Below, in pieces: positions 23,979 through 35,527 of a stretch of DNA of 64,000 bases. This DNA is from Gremmenia infestans. Its lineage: Eukaryota; Ascomycota; Leotiomycetes; Helotiales; Hamatocanthoscyphaceae. The DNA lies in the NCBI GenBank assembly GCA_032629725.1, contig JAFEVB010000036.1, forward strand, positions 1,178,001 to 1,242,000, written 5' to 3'. How positions within the stretch are numbered: position 1 is the stretch's first letter; each line of letters starts with the position of its first letter. Below the pieces are notes generated by a model. That model had not been told where the DNA came from and did no database searches. It worked only from the letters and a program-made list of their open reading frames with translations. A program made the translations under genes and the position numbers.

Positions 23979-26170
23979 TGGGTTGGGGTTGTGTGTGTTT
24001 GGTTTAGTTTGGTTTAGTGAGGTTCGCTTTGGGTGTTTTGGTGTGTATTAACTATGTGTTGAGTTCTGTGGTGTGTGTGGTGGAGGGAATATAAATTGAT
24101 ATAAGGAGGGGGGCAGACGGCCCCGGGGTGTGAAGAAGGCCATAGATAGTGGGTGATAATACATTGTTCTAGAGAGTATAGAAAACAAGGAGGATTGTTT
24201 CTTTGTTGTTTTGTTGGAAGCTGGAAGGTTGTAGAGAAGACAAAGGAGATAGATACATATATACGTGCTTGCTTGCGTGATAAAGTGAAAACAAGGGGGA
24301 CAGAAAAAGCGAAAACACTTGTCTTGCAGGCTGTTTTTCAGTATTGGATTTTATTGTTAGTAGGTATTATTAAAATTTGGAGAACTCTTATTTTCGAGAT
24401 GGTGTAGTGAATAATAGGGAGAAGATGTATACCAAGGGACATGCAAACAGTTCTAGACTCTAGTTATGCTTTAAAATCTTCGACTATATATATGATAGGT
24501 AAGAAAGCGAGGATTGAATCAAGAGAAAACTAGAAGCCATTAATCCCAAAATTTAAGAGAATAACAGAAGTCAGTCCACTTAAGAAGCTAAAATGCAATG
24601 AAGTTCAAAGAAGCATCTCAGCATATTCTAGGCCAAGCAATACATTAGCTAATAAGTGATACGCAAGTAAAGTTCCTTCTCAGCTTTCTCTTTCCCCTTA
24701 TAGATAAAACTACATCGTTTATTACAAGATAATGTACAATAAAGTACTCCGTACTTTTATTTTGTTTACCTATTTAAGACCCCCCGGCCCTCCCCCTGCA
24801 TTTACTACCGGTACATACAACTACAGTAGCACGGGCCCACAAATGCGCCGACGGGCAATGCGAAACGCAACAAAAGAAAATATACGGAGTAAACAACGCT
24901 TCCTTTCTTGATCCACGCATGGACGCTTCGCTGGGTATGACATAGGGGTGGTGGGTAAATACGGTAGAACTATACATTCTGATGTTCTGTCGTTTACGTA
25001 GCATAGAGGTTGGATAAAATGAAATATGAAATAAACACCGTGGTATCGGTATATCATAATAATCAGCCAGTCATCCATCCATACAAACTTTCTCATCAGT
25101 CGGTTGTGCTTAAACAGCTATAGAATCGCAGCAGCCTCCTTCCCTGAATCGCGACACCCCATCACACACCCCTGTATGTAAGGCAAGGCTACACAACAAC
25201 GACTTTGTCTCGGCTGTTCCGTCGGGAAGAAAAACCGTTACTGTAGTAAGTTTATGGGAAAACGGAAAGGCAGAAATAATTAAATCAAAGGGAAGAGGAA
25301 ACTAGATTAAAATAGAAAATAGAATAAAATAAACGGACCGATGGACGCGTAACGTACCAACCATGCTAAAACTTACGGAGTAAAGTACGGGTAAGGGAAG
25401 GAAGGATTCAATGACCAGTGCTCACGTGTTTTAGTACTTATACTTCGTACTGTACTTGTCTTGTGTCTAGTACTGTATCTAGATGTTTCTCATCTTATCC
25501 ACGATAAATGCACTCACTGACTAGGTACTGTAGATCTGTTTTATTATTGGGAAAGGGGAAATGAAAGAGGGAAAACAAGAGGCGTTGGAAGTCAAAGTCT
25601 GATGGGAAAGTCTGATGGGAGAGCTTGGACGAGATGGGCTATACTATGCGGATACGCTACCGAGGCGGAAGAATCCTTCCTCGATTCGTGTGGTTGAAGG
25701 AACCGCAACCGCACCACCGTGGGTGTGGTGTGGTGTGTGGGTATCTTGATCAGGAAGGAGGGAGATTCAGATTTTGCATAAAAGTGATATCTTTCCTCCT
25801 TTTTCTCGCAATGATAATATGAATACCTATCTATTTCCCTATGTATATATCTGCATACTGTACCTCATCCTCCTCTTCCATACCCCTAACTTAAGCGATA
25901 CGAGTAATTACCCAAATCGTCGGGCTGACCATGATTGCCATCATCGTGGCAACTCAAGGCGATGCCGATCTTTCAGACCCCTGTACCTGTCACTCTTTCC
26001 TCACCCTTGAGTACACATCCTTCTAGCGCGCCTTCCAGAACACTTCCTCTCCCGTCGTGCATCGTAACGTGATTGGACTAGCCGAATTCCCGGATCAATC
26101 GATTGGTTCACGGTAATTACTGTACAGTATGTCCAAGTACCAGTCCGAGCCAGTAAATTGTGCAGCGGAA

Positions 26171-26188
26171 TGCGCGCGCGCGCGCGTG
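26171..26188. repeat. Alternating purine-pyrimidine (CG) run
   Basis: An 18-nt strictly alternating stretch, almost all CG, followed at once by GAGAGAGA. Such runs can adopt Z-DNA; whether this one does is unknown. Confidence 0.8.
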
Positions 26189-26522
26189 AGAGAGAGATTT
26201 GCAAGTTGCAGTAGCATGCGGTCCAAGCTGAAGCAAAGTAGCTGATCTTTGGCCTATCAAGCATTCTTGGGAATGAAGGGGTGGGAGGCTGGGACGGGTT
26301 GTCATTGGCTTGGGAATAACGTAATATAAAAGTGCCAGTATTCCCGTCCCAGGGAAAATAGGGTTGGTCCTAATTCAGACAGCGCTGGGCCTATCCTATC
26401 CAATATGGTTGTTTAGCTATCTCTACGCGGGTGGAGAGAATTCCGACGATTTGGTAGATAGTATGGCTTCATATCAAATTACGATAAGAGAGGGAGGAAG
26501 AGAGTACGGCGTAAAGATAAGG

Positions 26523-26541
26523 GAGAGAGAGAGAGAGAGAG
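26523..26541. repeat. GA microsatellite
   Basis: About nine GA units in a purine-rich stretch. A matching CT run lies about 510 bp away at 27054-27069, just upstream of the next gene. Confidence 0.85.
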
Positions 26542-27321
26542 ACAGAAAGAGAGAAAGTTCTGCAGCGAAACTCATGATGCACAACGGCCATGTTAAGCCC
26601 CAGTCCCGTGTCTTTGGTGCCAAAACTCGATTTGTGCAGAAAGTGCTTATGCGAGTCTGCGTCACTTGATGAGCGAGAAAGCAGGGGTGGAGCTAATCTC
26701 CAGCCAATCATCGTCTCAATTTCCTCTTTTCTCCTACCGAGAAGCATGCACAAAAAGTATGCACATGCACCGACGCTTTCCCGAAAACAGGGGGGCATAA
26801 CAAGTTCCCTTGAACCCATTCCCCGGGCGAGCACCAGTGGCAAAATCTCCGCACGGTGATTCGACGATCGCCTTCTGCCGCTCGGGGTGCGCCCAGAGTA
26901 GCATAGTCTGGCCAGAGGTAGGCTGTGCGCTAGGCTGTCTCGGGTGCTGGTATGGAATTGCCATGGTGCGTGCAGGAGCAGGGCTTGTCTTCCTAGGTAG
27001 ATATTGGTCCATGATCGCCCCATCCATTCGCCTTCACTTCACGACACAGCTCAACTCTCTCTCTCTCTCCCCTCCACAACCAACTAAATAACATGGCACT
27101 CGCTCGCGCTCTCAACAGACCTCACCTTCGAACCAGAATACTATCGGCACGATACAAGTAGTGCGCGCCCTTATTCGCAAACTCGATCTGGATAATCTAT
27201 ACTCGTACCGTTCATACAATAAATACACTCGTTTCCAAAGGCCGCCACAAAACACTCGCTATCAAATTGGATTTGATTTTCTCGACATCATCCACTACTC
27301 ACCCATCTACTTTACCTACCG

Positions 27322-27329
27322 CATATAAA
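27322..27329 (+). promoter_or_regulatory. Candidate TATA box
   Basis: CATATAAA lies 111 nt upstream of the ATG at 27440, a fitting distance for a fungal TATA element. No transcript data support it. Confidence 0.4.
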
Positions 27330-27439
27330 CGGCACGCTCTTCACATCTGCATTCAGCCATAGCGTTTGGACTGAATGGCTTTGTTATAATCACGCCTTTC
27401 CCTATATATCAGACCACGATCAATACACGATCAATCACC

Positions 27440-28303
27440 ATGTTCGAAAACTTCACATTCGGCGCCCAGGCGCAAACAAAATACGAGAGAGATATACCTG
27501 CCTCACCAACCGATACATCATTCTCATCTCCAGTCGAAGCCCCTCCACCATATTTCTCTCAATATGATTCTTGGGAATCAGGTCTTCAACAGCAAGGACT
27601 GAACGAGATCGTACACAAATTCAGCAACCACTCTCTCACGTTCGAAAGTGAAGAACCACAACGGTCAATATGGCACGAAACACGACTTTCCAGTCCAGAT
27701 TGCGACGTGGATCCCTTCACAGAAGAAGAGTTAACCTACGTCTCAACAACTCGCGGCATGACGAAAGTTCAGCACAAGACCCATTCTTCTGCGCCTGACG
27801 CATCTCTCACGCCATCTTCCAACAATGGTTCAGTGGGCTGCAGACGCTTGCAAAGACAGCTGAACGTTCAATTACAAAGTTGTTCGAATCATATGCGAGA
27901 CATCAATACATTGGTCGAGGACATGATTACTAGCAACTCGCAATGCAACTTGCACAAATCCGCATCAAGACAATACCTCTCGAGTCCTCCACCTAGCATA
28001 CACGGCGAGGAAGAAGATTTGGTCGTAGAGTTACTAGACTACGAACCACGTCACATAAGTGTAGACGAAGACGAGGGATTTGGAGATTATGAAGAATCCA
28101 CTTTTATGAAAGACGATCTTTCGCTCAGGAGAGCTAGTACACCCACTGGAATCCGGAAATACAGCGGGCTGAGGTATCGATCCAGCTCGGAATCTGTAGG
28201 AGCTAATGGGATGGCGTCGAATGGCAGGATGAAAGTCAGATGTCTTCCTAGGATGAGGAAACGGGACAAGGTTGTCCGAGTACCGGAAAGATCTCTTAAT
28301 TAA
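27440..28303 (+). CDS. Unknown 287-aa protein with a PPxY motif
   Basis: A single exon. The N-terminal half is Ser/Thr/Pro-rich and acidic, and contains EAPPPYFSQY, a PPxY motif of the kind bound by WW domains of Nedd4/Rsp5 ubiquitin ligases. A predicted helix near residues 135-165 (CRRLQRQLNVQLQSC) is followed by an acidic region and a strongly basic tail (KVRCLPRMRKRDK). No catalytic domain or membrane segment is visible. The length, composition and clear upstream TATA support a real gene. Family not recognised. Confidence 0.72.
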   Translation: MFENFTFGAQAQTKYERDIPASPTDTSFSSPVEAPPPYFSQYDSWESGLQQQGLNEIVHKFSNHSLTFESEEPQRSIWHETRLSSPDCDVDPFTEEELTYVSTTRGMTKVQHKTHSSAPDASLTPSSNNGSVGCRRLQRQLNVQLQSCSNHMRDINTLVEDMITSNSQCNLHKSASRQYLSSPPPSIHGEEEDLVVELLDYEPRHISVDEDEGFGDYEESTFMKDDLSLRRASTPTGIRKYSGLRYRSSSESVGANGMASNGRMKVRCLPRMRKRDKVVRVPERSLN

Positions 28304-29412
28304 TCTCGGGATGGAGTCATGATACCATGGGATATGGGGGGGAAGGCGTTATTGCAGAGATGTGCAAACAATTGCACCGTGGGTGTTTGGAATGGGCCGG
28401 GTTATGTACCTATGCATCGACTTGCATGAATGGTTGTATGAATTGGACGAGATGAATTGGACGAGGCGTATATTCAATGTACGCGATGAATTCAACGCAG
28501 GCTCAGATCTCTCACTTTGATGAAATGCAGCGACGCTGTACTGTACGTTGTAAAAGACCATCTTCAGCTAGCAGGGCAGGGGTAGCAGAAAGACAGAAAT
28601 GTCCTGCAACGAAACCCAGTACGATATTTACATATCTACATGTATACAGACACCGACTTAAATTCCTTTTCAAACACTCTAGTCTACCTGACGTAGTACC
28701 CAAACATTCGTGGTCTTGTAGAGAACGGCATTCTCGACCCTGTGACTCCTTCCTACAAGTACTTCGTAAATTGCGAATGATTGTGAGACGTGAAGAAGGG
28801 AAGGTACGTGGCGATCGCATTAATCCCCTACCCTACCTAGGTAGACCTTGATACAAAGAGAGGCTGTTAGCGCACGTGACCCCTTTCCAGCGACTGAACT
28901 ATAATACATTACCTGCTTAGTGCAACTTGTATCACAAATGATGTCCAGAGAACGGAATTCATCTTGACTTCTATTTCTAGAAGGCCTTTAAACTCTATAG
29001 TATCAGATTTGTTTCACTTTCCATATCCACACCTCCAATGGATGCGGTTCACTCTCAAGAATGTCATATAAACTGCAAGGAAACGATATCAAGAAGAGAA
29101 TGCATACCCCTCCTATCTTTTCGAGACGGCATCAGAAAGATCCCTGATATCCTCATGGATAAACTTCCGCAACTTCTCCAGGTTCGTTGATGAATTAAAG
29201 GTAGTTTCGAATTAAGCAGGGCTCGACTTCTTCCATAACCATCTTCAGGCGCATGTATGAAGAGCGGAGGGCAATTGTTAAGGGAGGGAAAACTGCAGGG
29301 AATGAGCGGTTCAGTACGGTCATCTGCTCTAGTATTAGACGGACTCGGGACAGGGCGGATAGGAGAAGGGAACGTCTTTGTCGTCTTCTAGTGCTGTCGT
29401 CCAGGTGCGATG
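28304..29412. other. Intergenic DNA between convergent genes
   Basis: No gene seen. Holds an ACCTAGGT palindrome (28835-28842), a GTACTGTAC motif near 28538 and TACTTCGTA at 28760. Confidence 0.5.
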
Positions 29413-30821
29413 TCAGACTCTAAGAAGGGGTATTAGAATATAGTTCTGGAGCATCTCCGCAATCTTCAATTAGAAGCGGGACAGCTATCCACGCCTCGTC
29501 GTGCCAACTATTGTACTTACTTCTTCGCTTTCGAAATGTACCCTGACACTCTTTATATCTGCCAAGTGTTCCTCTAGCCAGTTAGATTGAAGCGATTCGA
29601 TTGCTTGGGTCTGTTTTGCTGGCGTTTCGGTTGGATATTTGTACTTGATATGATCTCGTAGTTCTTGAATGCGTCGTTTCATGGGTTCGCCGAAAATGTC
29701 TAGTCCACTGACGAGGCTACTTCATAATTAGCTGCTTTTGGGTCTTTTGAAGCATGGGATTTCTTGCGGCGGTCACCTACTCTTGAGCAGCCATGTTCAT
29801 AAAGTCGGTGCTTGACTTCTCCACAACCTCAACTGGTTCTGCCTTTTTGATCTGTGAAAGGCTTGGAAGTTTGGTCTCCTTTGCATCTGGTCCGTTTTTG
29901 ACCTTAGCCGTTCTGCTGGAGTAACTTGGGAATTTGACTCGCTTGCTGCGAGATTCGGTGTCTTCGGAGGGAAAAGAGCTAACAGAGTCGGTACGTTCCT
30001 GACCTGGAAGTCGGTGACTGAACTGGACCGACCGGTCGCCGTCAATGAAGGAGCTATTCATTATCACCTGTGCTTCTTCTGCACTCGTGGATTTTTGGAA
30101 CTCCACAAATCCGAAAGCCTTTTGGTCGCGCCTTAGACTATTTTGTGGGATATGCACGTCCGTGATCTCTCCAAAGCCACGAAACTTTTCGTGAAGGGCT
30201 TGCATGCTCAGGGAGCTACTGAATCCGCTAATACAGAACCGTTTTATTGAGCAATGTTGACCAGCCTCGACTCTGCGAGACAGCTTCCGAGGCGGCTCCA
30301 TGTCGTTGGTGGTGGTTGTATGGCTTGAGGATTCCAAATTTTTGTGGTTAAGATCCCTGCTCGCAAAATGAATCTGGATTACTCTGCCATCGACGAAAGA
30401 ACGATCCAGTGCTATTTGGGCCTCTTCTGCACTCCCGATTTTCTGAAACTGGACAAATCCGAACGTTTTGTGGTCGCCTGTTTCATCCTCATATGGAATG
30501 AACACATCCGTGATTTCGCCAAAAGGGACGAACATATCGTGTAGCCTTTGAGTGCCTAGTAACGGGCTGATTCTGTTGACAAAAAGTCGGTTTTGTGGTA
30601 GATCAAGCTTAATCCTTCGAAGTATTAGACATCTGGGAAATGCTCAAGAGTGGCTAGGACACTTACCTTTTCGTTGACCGCTCCTGATCGTGGTCTTCTT
30701 GAGTTGATCCATCTGCCTGCATTGCGTCAATATCTGGCAGTGTCCTGCTCTTTAGGAGGGTCGTGAGGTTTCTTACCTCTCGTTTTGAAGACCTCTGCCG
30801 CCTCCGAGAACTAGATTCCAT
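29413..30821 (-). CDS. RNA-binding protein with two RRM domains
   Basis: Five exons (30821-30777, 30716-30667, 30614-29781, 29716-29521, 29463-29413) give 391 aa. RRM1 has RNP2 RLFVNRI and RNP1 KTFGFVQF. RRM2 has RNP2 RFCISGF and RNP1 KAFGFVEF. Both are followed by an AEEAQ helix and a short basic linker. The C-terminal part has a helical, Lys/Glu-rich segment (EPMKRRIQELRDHIKYKY). All introns are 52-64 nt, with a clear GCTAAT branch in the third and TCTAAT in the fourth. The spacing of the two RRMs resembles hnRNP A/DAZAP or Hrp1 types, but the N-terminus (SSSRRRQRSSKRE) is not diagnostic. Probably nuclear. The last exon (17 codons) rests on splice signals alone. Confidence 0.85.
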
Positions 30822-31820
30822 TGCGTATGAAGTTATACAGATCGTAAGCTCTTGTGTCAGGAATTAGAGGAGGGGACTTGATACGTGACGTGTCTACTTA
30901 TTTGTTGTGGGGCAGTCGCGTGAGTGGAGTTGTTGTTTCTAGGTCTCGCTCAAGCATGGAGGTCGACGGCAAAACAAAGATCTCGTTCAAACCCAGAGAC
31001 AACCATGCCAACCATGTGACCACAATTGAACAGATTAGGCTATACTGTCATAGCTTGGACGTCAGGCCGGAAATTCAAATCCTCTTCTTCCATAGACAAA
31101 CTACAGGCATTTGGAAAGGGGGGCAGTCACGTGAACTATAAATCACTTGGTAACTTCGTTCCGTGCTTGCTTCGTCCCATTCAGAATGCAACTGTAACAA
31201 GGAGGGCCGCACTAGTTTTGCTGATGAGAAGAGCCATTGTTTGTCTTCATACTGTCCTTACAGGTCTTTTAAACCTAACGAGCTAAACCCTGCGAAGCTG
31301 TAGCCTATATGAAAAGCTCACTACAATTTAGCATTCAGAGAAGAGGCAAAGCTGAATGGAATATCACTCCTAGATATGATTAGATATATTCAGGTATGTC
31401 GAAGTAAGTTCTTGGAAGCATGAGATTAGTCTGGCGTCGAGAATGTCCAAGTCCAAGTGAGGGATGCGCGCGCGGTAGTGGAAGGTTTCGTTAAAAGCTT
31501 AATCTACTTATAGTATTGTTATACAATTGAGTTTGGAAATTTTGCTGCCTGGAAAGCTTGTCATTATATTAGCGCTTGGCTCGTCACAAGTGACCGTAGG
31601 TGGTATTCGCAAAAGCACAATCAATACCCTCAGTCAAAAGCTAGCTACTTTGCCGTGACAAAAAAGAGTGCTCACAGCCCAATCTAATTGCCTCCCAGAA
31701 ACGCCACCAATGCCGCCTATCACAACTCCATTTGTTCCTGTGTAATTGAGCTCAGAGCCTCTTATGCAAAATACACGAAAGAGACTCACCATTAGCTGTT
31801 GTTTACCGCGAAGGCAGTAA
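30822..31820. other. Intergenic DNA, 1.0 kb
   Basis: Promoter side of the RRM gene and terminator side of the next. No gene or repeat recognised. Confidence 0.5.
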
Positions 31821-32769
31821 TCAATCCCTTATTCCCTCCATAGTCTCCACTGGCGGCATCTTGAAAGTTTCAGCTGTAGGCGAAGGAAAAGTGAACACCA
31901 TCTCAGCAACGCGAAATCTAGTTCGTTCCTTGATGAAAGAAATGACATCCCTTCTCATCTGCTTGTTCCCAGCTTTGAGATCGCGAGCGTCTTGTAGGGA
32001 TATAGGTGGCTCAGACTTTAGATTTTCGTGCAGAGCGGAGTAGTCGTGAGAAATCAGGGTTCCTGGATCGAAATCCACTTCCGAGAGGGACTTCGACTTT
32101 TGCTGCTGGTAGAATCCTGGGGGTGCTAAACGAGAGGATGCCTTGGTAATTATCAGCAGGTGTTTCTGCTAAAAGTTGGGAAAGGGAGAGAACATACACC
32201 TGGTGTACCAGTAGAAGCACGTTCGCCACCGATGGGCCCGAACGGTGAGTTTCCAAACCCTGGAGGAGGCGGATGACCGTGATAGGTAACAACAGGAAGA
32301 TTGGTTGCTGGAGAAGAAGACCTGCTGCCCAGGGGGGAGGGTATGCTGCCAAACGAAGGAGATCTTCTGTCGACTGGAAGAGACACGCTGCTAACTGAAG
32401 TAGGTATTCTGCCATCTGAAAGAAACACATTACCAACCGAATGAGGTCTGCTACCATGAGATGGTCCATCATTGCCAGTATCTGTAAACCCATCATCTAT
32501 TCATTCTTAGTATAAGGTCTATGAAAGGAGACAATGGGACTCATACTTTCAAAGATCTGCGCCATGATTTCGGAAGAGCCACTAGATCTATGACTATGGC
32601 TTCTGATATAGGGAGATGACTGGACAGGTCGCGAGGTTGGAGAGGGTTGGACATTCAATGTGAAAAGTGGAGTGGACGAGGTACGACGAAGACGATAGAT
32701 TCTAGAGGCTGTTGGAGATACCAGCTGGTCCCGGAAAACCTTGTAGTTGTCGCTGTTGCTCTCGCTCAT
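31821..32769 (-). CDS. Unknown Ser/Pro-rich 280-aa protein
   Basis: Three exons (32769-32547, 32496-32198, 32141-31821). The first intron has GTATGA and an ACTAAG branch; the second has a GTATGT donor; both keep frame. Residues 1-175 are low-complexity, rich in Ser, Pro, Gly and Arg (RSHSHRSSGSS, HPPPPGFGNSPFGPIGG). Residues 195-265 are helical and charged (LQDARDLKAGNKQMRRDVIS) and look like a folded conserved core. There is no signal peptide or membrane segment. I do not recognise it. A disordered protein with a small C-terminal helical domain is all that can be said. Confidence 0.7.
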
Positions 32770-34286
32770 CTTGAAAGGAAGATTCAAGATGGTTCTAGAA
32801 TAGAATGAGACGAAGTATCGAGGTCTCAATGCGTACGCGTTGATGAGGTATATAATGTGTTTTCGCTGGCGGTTGATTGAGCGGCAGGGAGATTTGGTAG
32901 GCCTTGAAGATGGACGTCTGCTCCGTTTAAGGTGAACGCGACATCTCTCCGCGGACAATATCTACCTAGAGGCGTGAATGCTTTGTTAAGCGAAGGCGAA
33001 CGATTTTTGGTGAATTGGCCGAGGACTTCGAGATACTTAAAGATGCCGAGTCTTCGAAGACGCTTGAAGGATCAAGATGAGGGTGACTTGTCAAGAATAC
33101 TTGGACTTTGGACTTTAAAAAGAAGAATAACACAATTGCTAGCATCCTTAAGAACATGAGTATATTCCTTGACTCCAGCATACTCATCGTGAGAAGAGCA
33201 ACGAATTCGCAAGCTTGCATTTACTACCTAGGTAGATAATCGTCTCTAAGTTACTTGCACACAGTTCTATAGAATGCCGAGGATTCTTAAGAACATTGAA
33301 TGTCCTATAAAATAATGACTTTCAAAGGAAGCTATCAAGTATTTATTCCTATGTATCTAGGTAGGCAAGGATGAAAGTGAGTAGATGGTTCCTGTCGAAC
33401 ATGGAACTGATGAGATGATGATGATGATATTGATTAACGTCTATCAGGCTACAAGTGATACTTGCAATCCTAGGGACCTCCCGGGGGGTACGGAGACGTG
33501 CTAAGCTCAGGAATTATATACAAGATAACCTATTGAGAAAGACATTTCATGCTAAAGGCGTGTGGCAGGAAGCGCCAGTGACTATGACCTTCCCCGTCAT
33601 TTGGGATGGACCATCAGAATAAGGTGGAGTAGGTAGAAAAACCTGGAGGTGATGCTCCAGTGAGCGGACATTTACAGTCTACAAAGTTTTGCTTCGTAGT
33701 AGTAGTGAGAGTTCTGTGCTCCTTAGATCAGTGACAAAGGAAAGAAGAGTATCTGTAAAGCATATATGTGAGAGGAGGAATTGTAATCTCTAAAGGGAAC
33801 TAATGAGAGCGCTCGCGGGGATCGCAAAAGAAGGGGTAAGTGATACCACAAGAGATAGCAGCAGATTTCCAGATCTTGCTACTTGTCTTGCTTCCTAACT
33901 CCCTTAATTACCTCTTCATCTACTTCAACCACTTTCTTGGCAACAATAAACACTTTCCTGTGTGTAAAACTGTTATCTCAATAGGTTGTCAGTTCCCGCT
34001 CGATCTTATCCTTGACTTTAAGATCTAGGGAAAATTCTATACCTCATACTCGCATTAGAACAATTACGTGTGTTTGCAAAATTTCGTGTTTGCTTCAAGG
34101 CGCAGCGGATCATCATCAGCCGAGATAAATAGGGGGAAGGCCGTTTAATTATCATCGCTCGTTGTGGTTCTATCATCTATTTCACTGCACGGACCAACAC
34201 CAGCCTATGCTATGTCAGAAAAAAATGCTGAATCTCAGATTTCATACGATATCATCAACACGCAACAACACACACTAAACCTCGCC
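32770..34286. other. Intergenic DNA, 1.5 kb, divergent promoters
   Basis: No gene seen. Has an ACCTAGGT palindrome at 33226-33233 and a near copy at 33354-33366. An ATG at 34212 is in frame with MGE1 (see findings). Confidence 0.5.
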
Positions 34287-35076
34287 ATGATTCAAAGAAC
34301 AATCCTCAGACAGACCCGGGCATTGAGCTCTAGCATCCGATCAGCGCCCAGGACTGCTATAAGCAGACCCCAATTTCTGCCAACAAACAGGCTGCCAGCT
34401 CGCCCATTAGCGTCAGCGAGATGGTATGCTACGGAACCAGAGGCAAAGAAGGACGGCGAACCTGCGGCTGCAGAAGGAAAGACAGAGGCGAAGACTGAGG
34501 ATCCAGCCAAGAAGGAACTAGAGGTTAAGGAAAGGGAGATTATCGATCTGAAAGTACGTCGCCACACCCCCCCCCCTTCATCAATACCATCACGAATCCA
34601 GCCTAACCTGACTTCTCACCTTCTAGGATAAATATGTACGCTCCGTAGCAGAATTCCGAAACTTGCAAGAGCGGACAAAACGAGATATGCAAGCAGCGAA
34701 AGATTTCGCGATCCAGAAGTTCGCCAAGGACCTCGTTGACAGCGTGGACAACCTCGACCGGGCCCTGACCACGGTTCCCCATGAGAAGCTCAACGCAACC
34801 GAGAAGTCCGAGCATCTACAGGACCTGGTATCGCTATACGAGGGTCTCAAGATGACAGAAGGGATCCTGATGTCAACGCTCAAGAAGCATGGACTAGAGA
34901 GATTCGATCCCAGTGTCGAGGGCGAGAAGTTCAACCCCAACGAACACGAGGCGACGTTCATGACGCCGATGGAGGGCAAGGAGGACAACACTGTGTTCCT
35001 CACGCAACAGAAGGGCTTCAAACTTAATGGGCGGGTATTGCGGGCTGCGAAGGTCGGCGTTGTAAAGAACAGCTAG
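34287..35076 (+). CDS. MGE1: Mitochondrial GrpE co-chaperone
   Basis: Two exons (34287-34553, 34627-35076) give 238 aa. The N-terminus is a basic, Ser/Arg-rich mitochondrial presequence (MIQRTILRQTRALSSSIRS). An Ala/Lys/Glu linker follows, then the GrpE domain: a long helix (YVRSVAEFRNLQERTKRD), the VDNLDRAL segment, GLKMTE, the L..HGLERFDP turn and a C-terminal beta domain (FNPNEHEA, GFKLNGRVLRAAKVGV). GrpE proteins are nucleotide-exchange factors for mitochondrial Hsp70 (Ssc1) in the import motor and in protein folding in the matrix. The start chosen gives the presequence; an upstream in-frame ATG exists at 34212. Confidence 0.95.
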
Positions 35077-35527
35077 ATGGGTCTCTGAGATGGGAGACGT
35101 GTATATGTATAAGTAAGGATGGGCTAATTGAAGGCGTTGGTTTGGAAATATTACTGCTCCTCTCTTTAGCGAACGGATCTGATGGGTCTGGATTTGTATG
35201 CATTATGTTGTATAGCTCTGGGGCTCTAGTTACATAAAGGCACGGACAATAATGGCTCTCGTATCTGGGCATTCTAAATGTACATGTATAAATCCGCGGC
35301 TCTGCCCGCCATCATTACGCTCCAATTAGGTGTCCTTCCTTCTCTGCCTCGAAACATCGCGTGACTATTATACTTGTACAACAGTATGAAGATGTTTGTT
35401 AATCATAAACATCCTCCCATTATGCCATGGCATAGCGATTTGCCGAAAGCTACAGAACATAAATTAGTAATAAGTAGAGAACTTTCCTAAAATGCACATC
35501 CGAAGATGTATTTGACTGGCTCCTCAA
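35077..35527. other. Intergenic DNA between convergent genes
   Basis: 3' regions of MGE1 and of the 713-aa gene. Nothing else seen. Confidence 0.5.

Larger units (their letters stand above)
23979..27439. other. Intergenic DNA, 3.5 kb
   Basis: No supported gene. It holds several TACTCCGTA/TACTTCGTA motifs (24745, 24883, 25374, 25441), an alternating CG run (26171-26188), a GA run (26523-26541) and a CT run (27054-27069). Confidence 0.55.

Noticed and set aside
26469..27023. 184-codon minus-strand frame
   Set aside because: Its C-terminus is simple-sequence (the GA run read as Ser/Leu) and no conserved segment is seen.
32011..32496. 161-codon minus-strand frame with hydrophobic, Leu-rich composition
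   Set aside because: It is the wrong frame of the Ser/Pro-rich gene. The spliced frame (32496-32198 then 32141-31821) continues exon 1 and reads as a normal protein.
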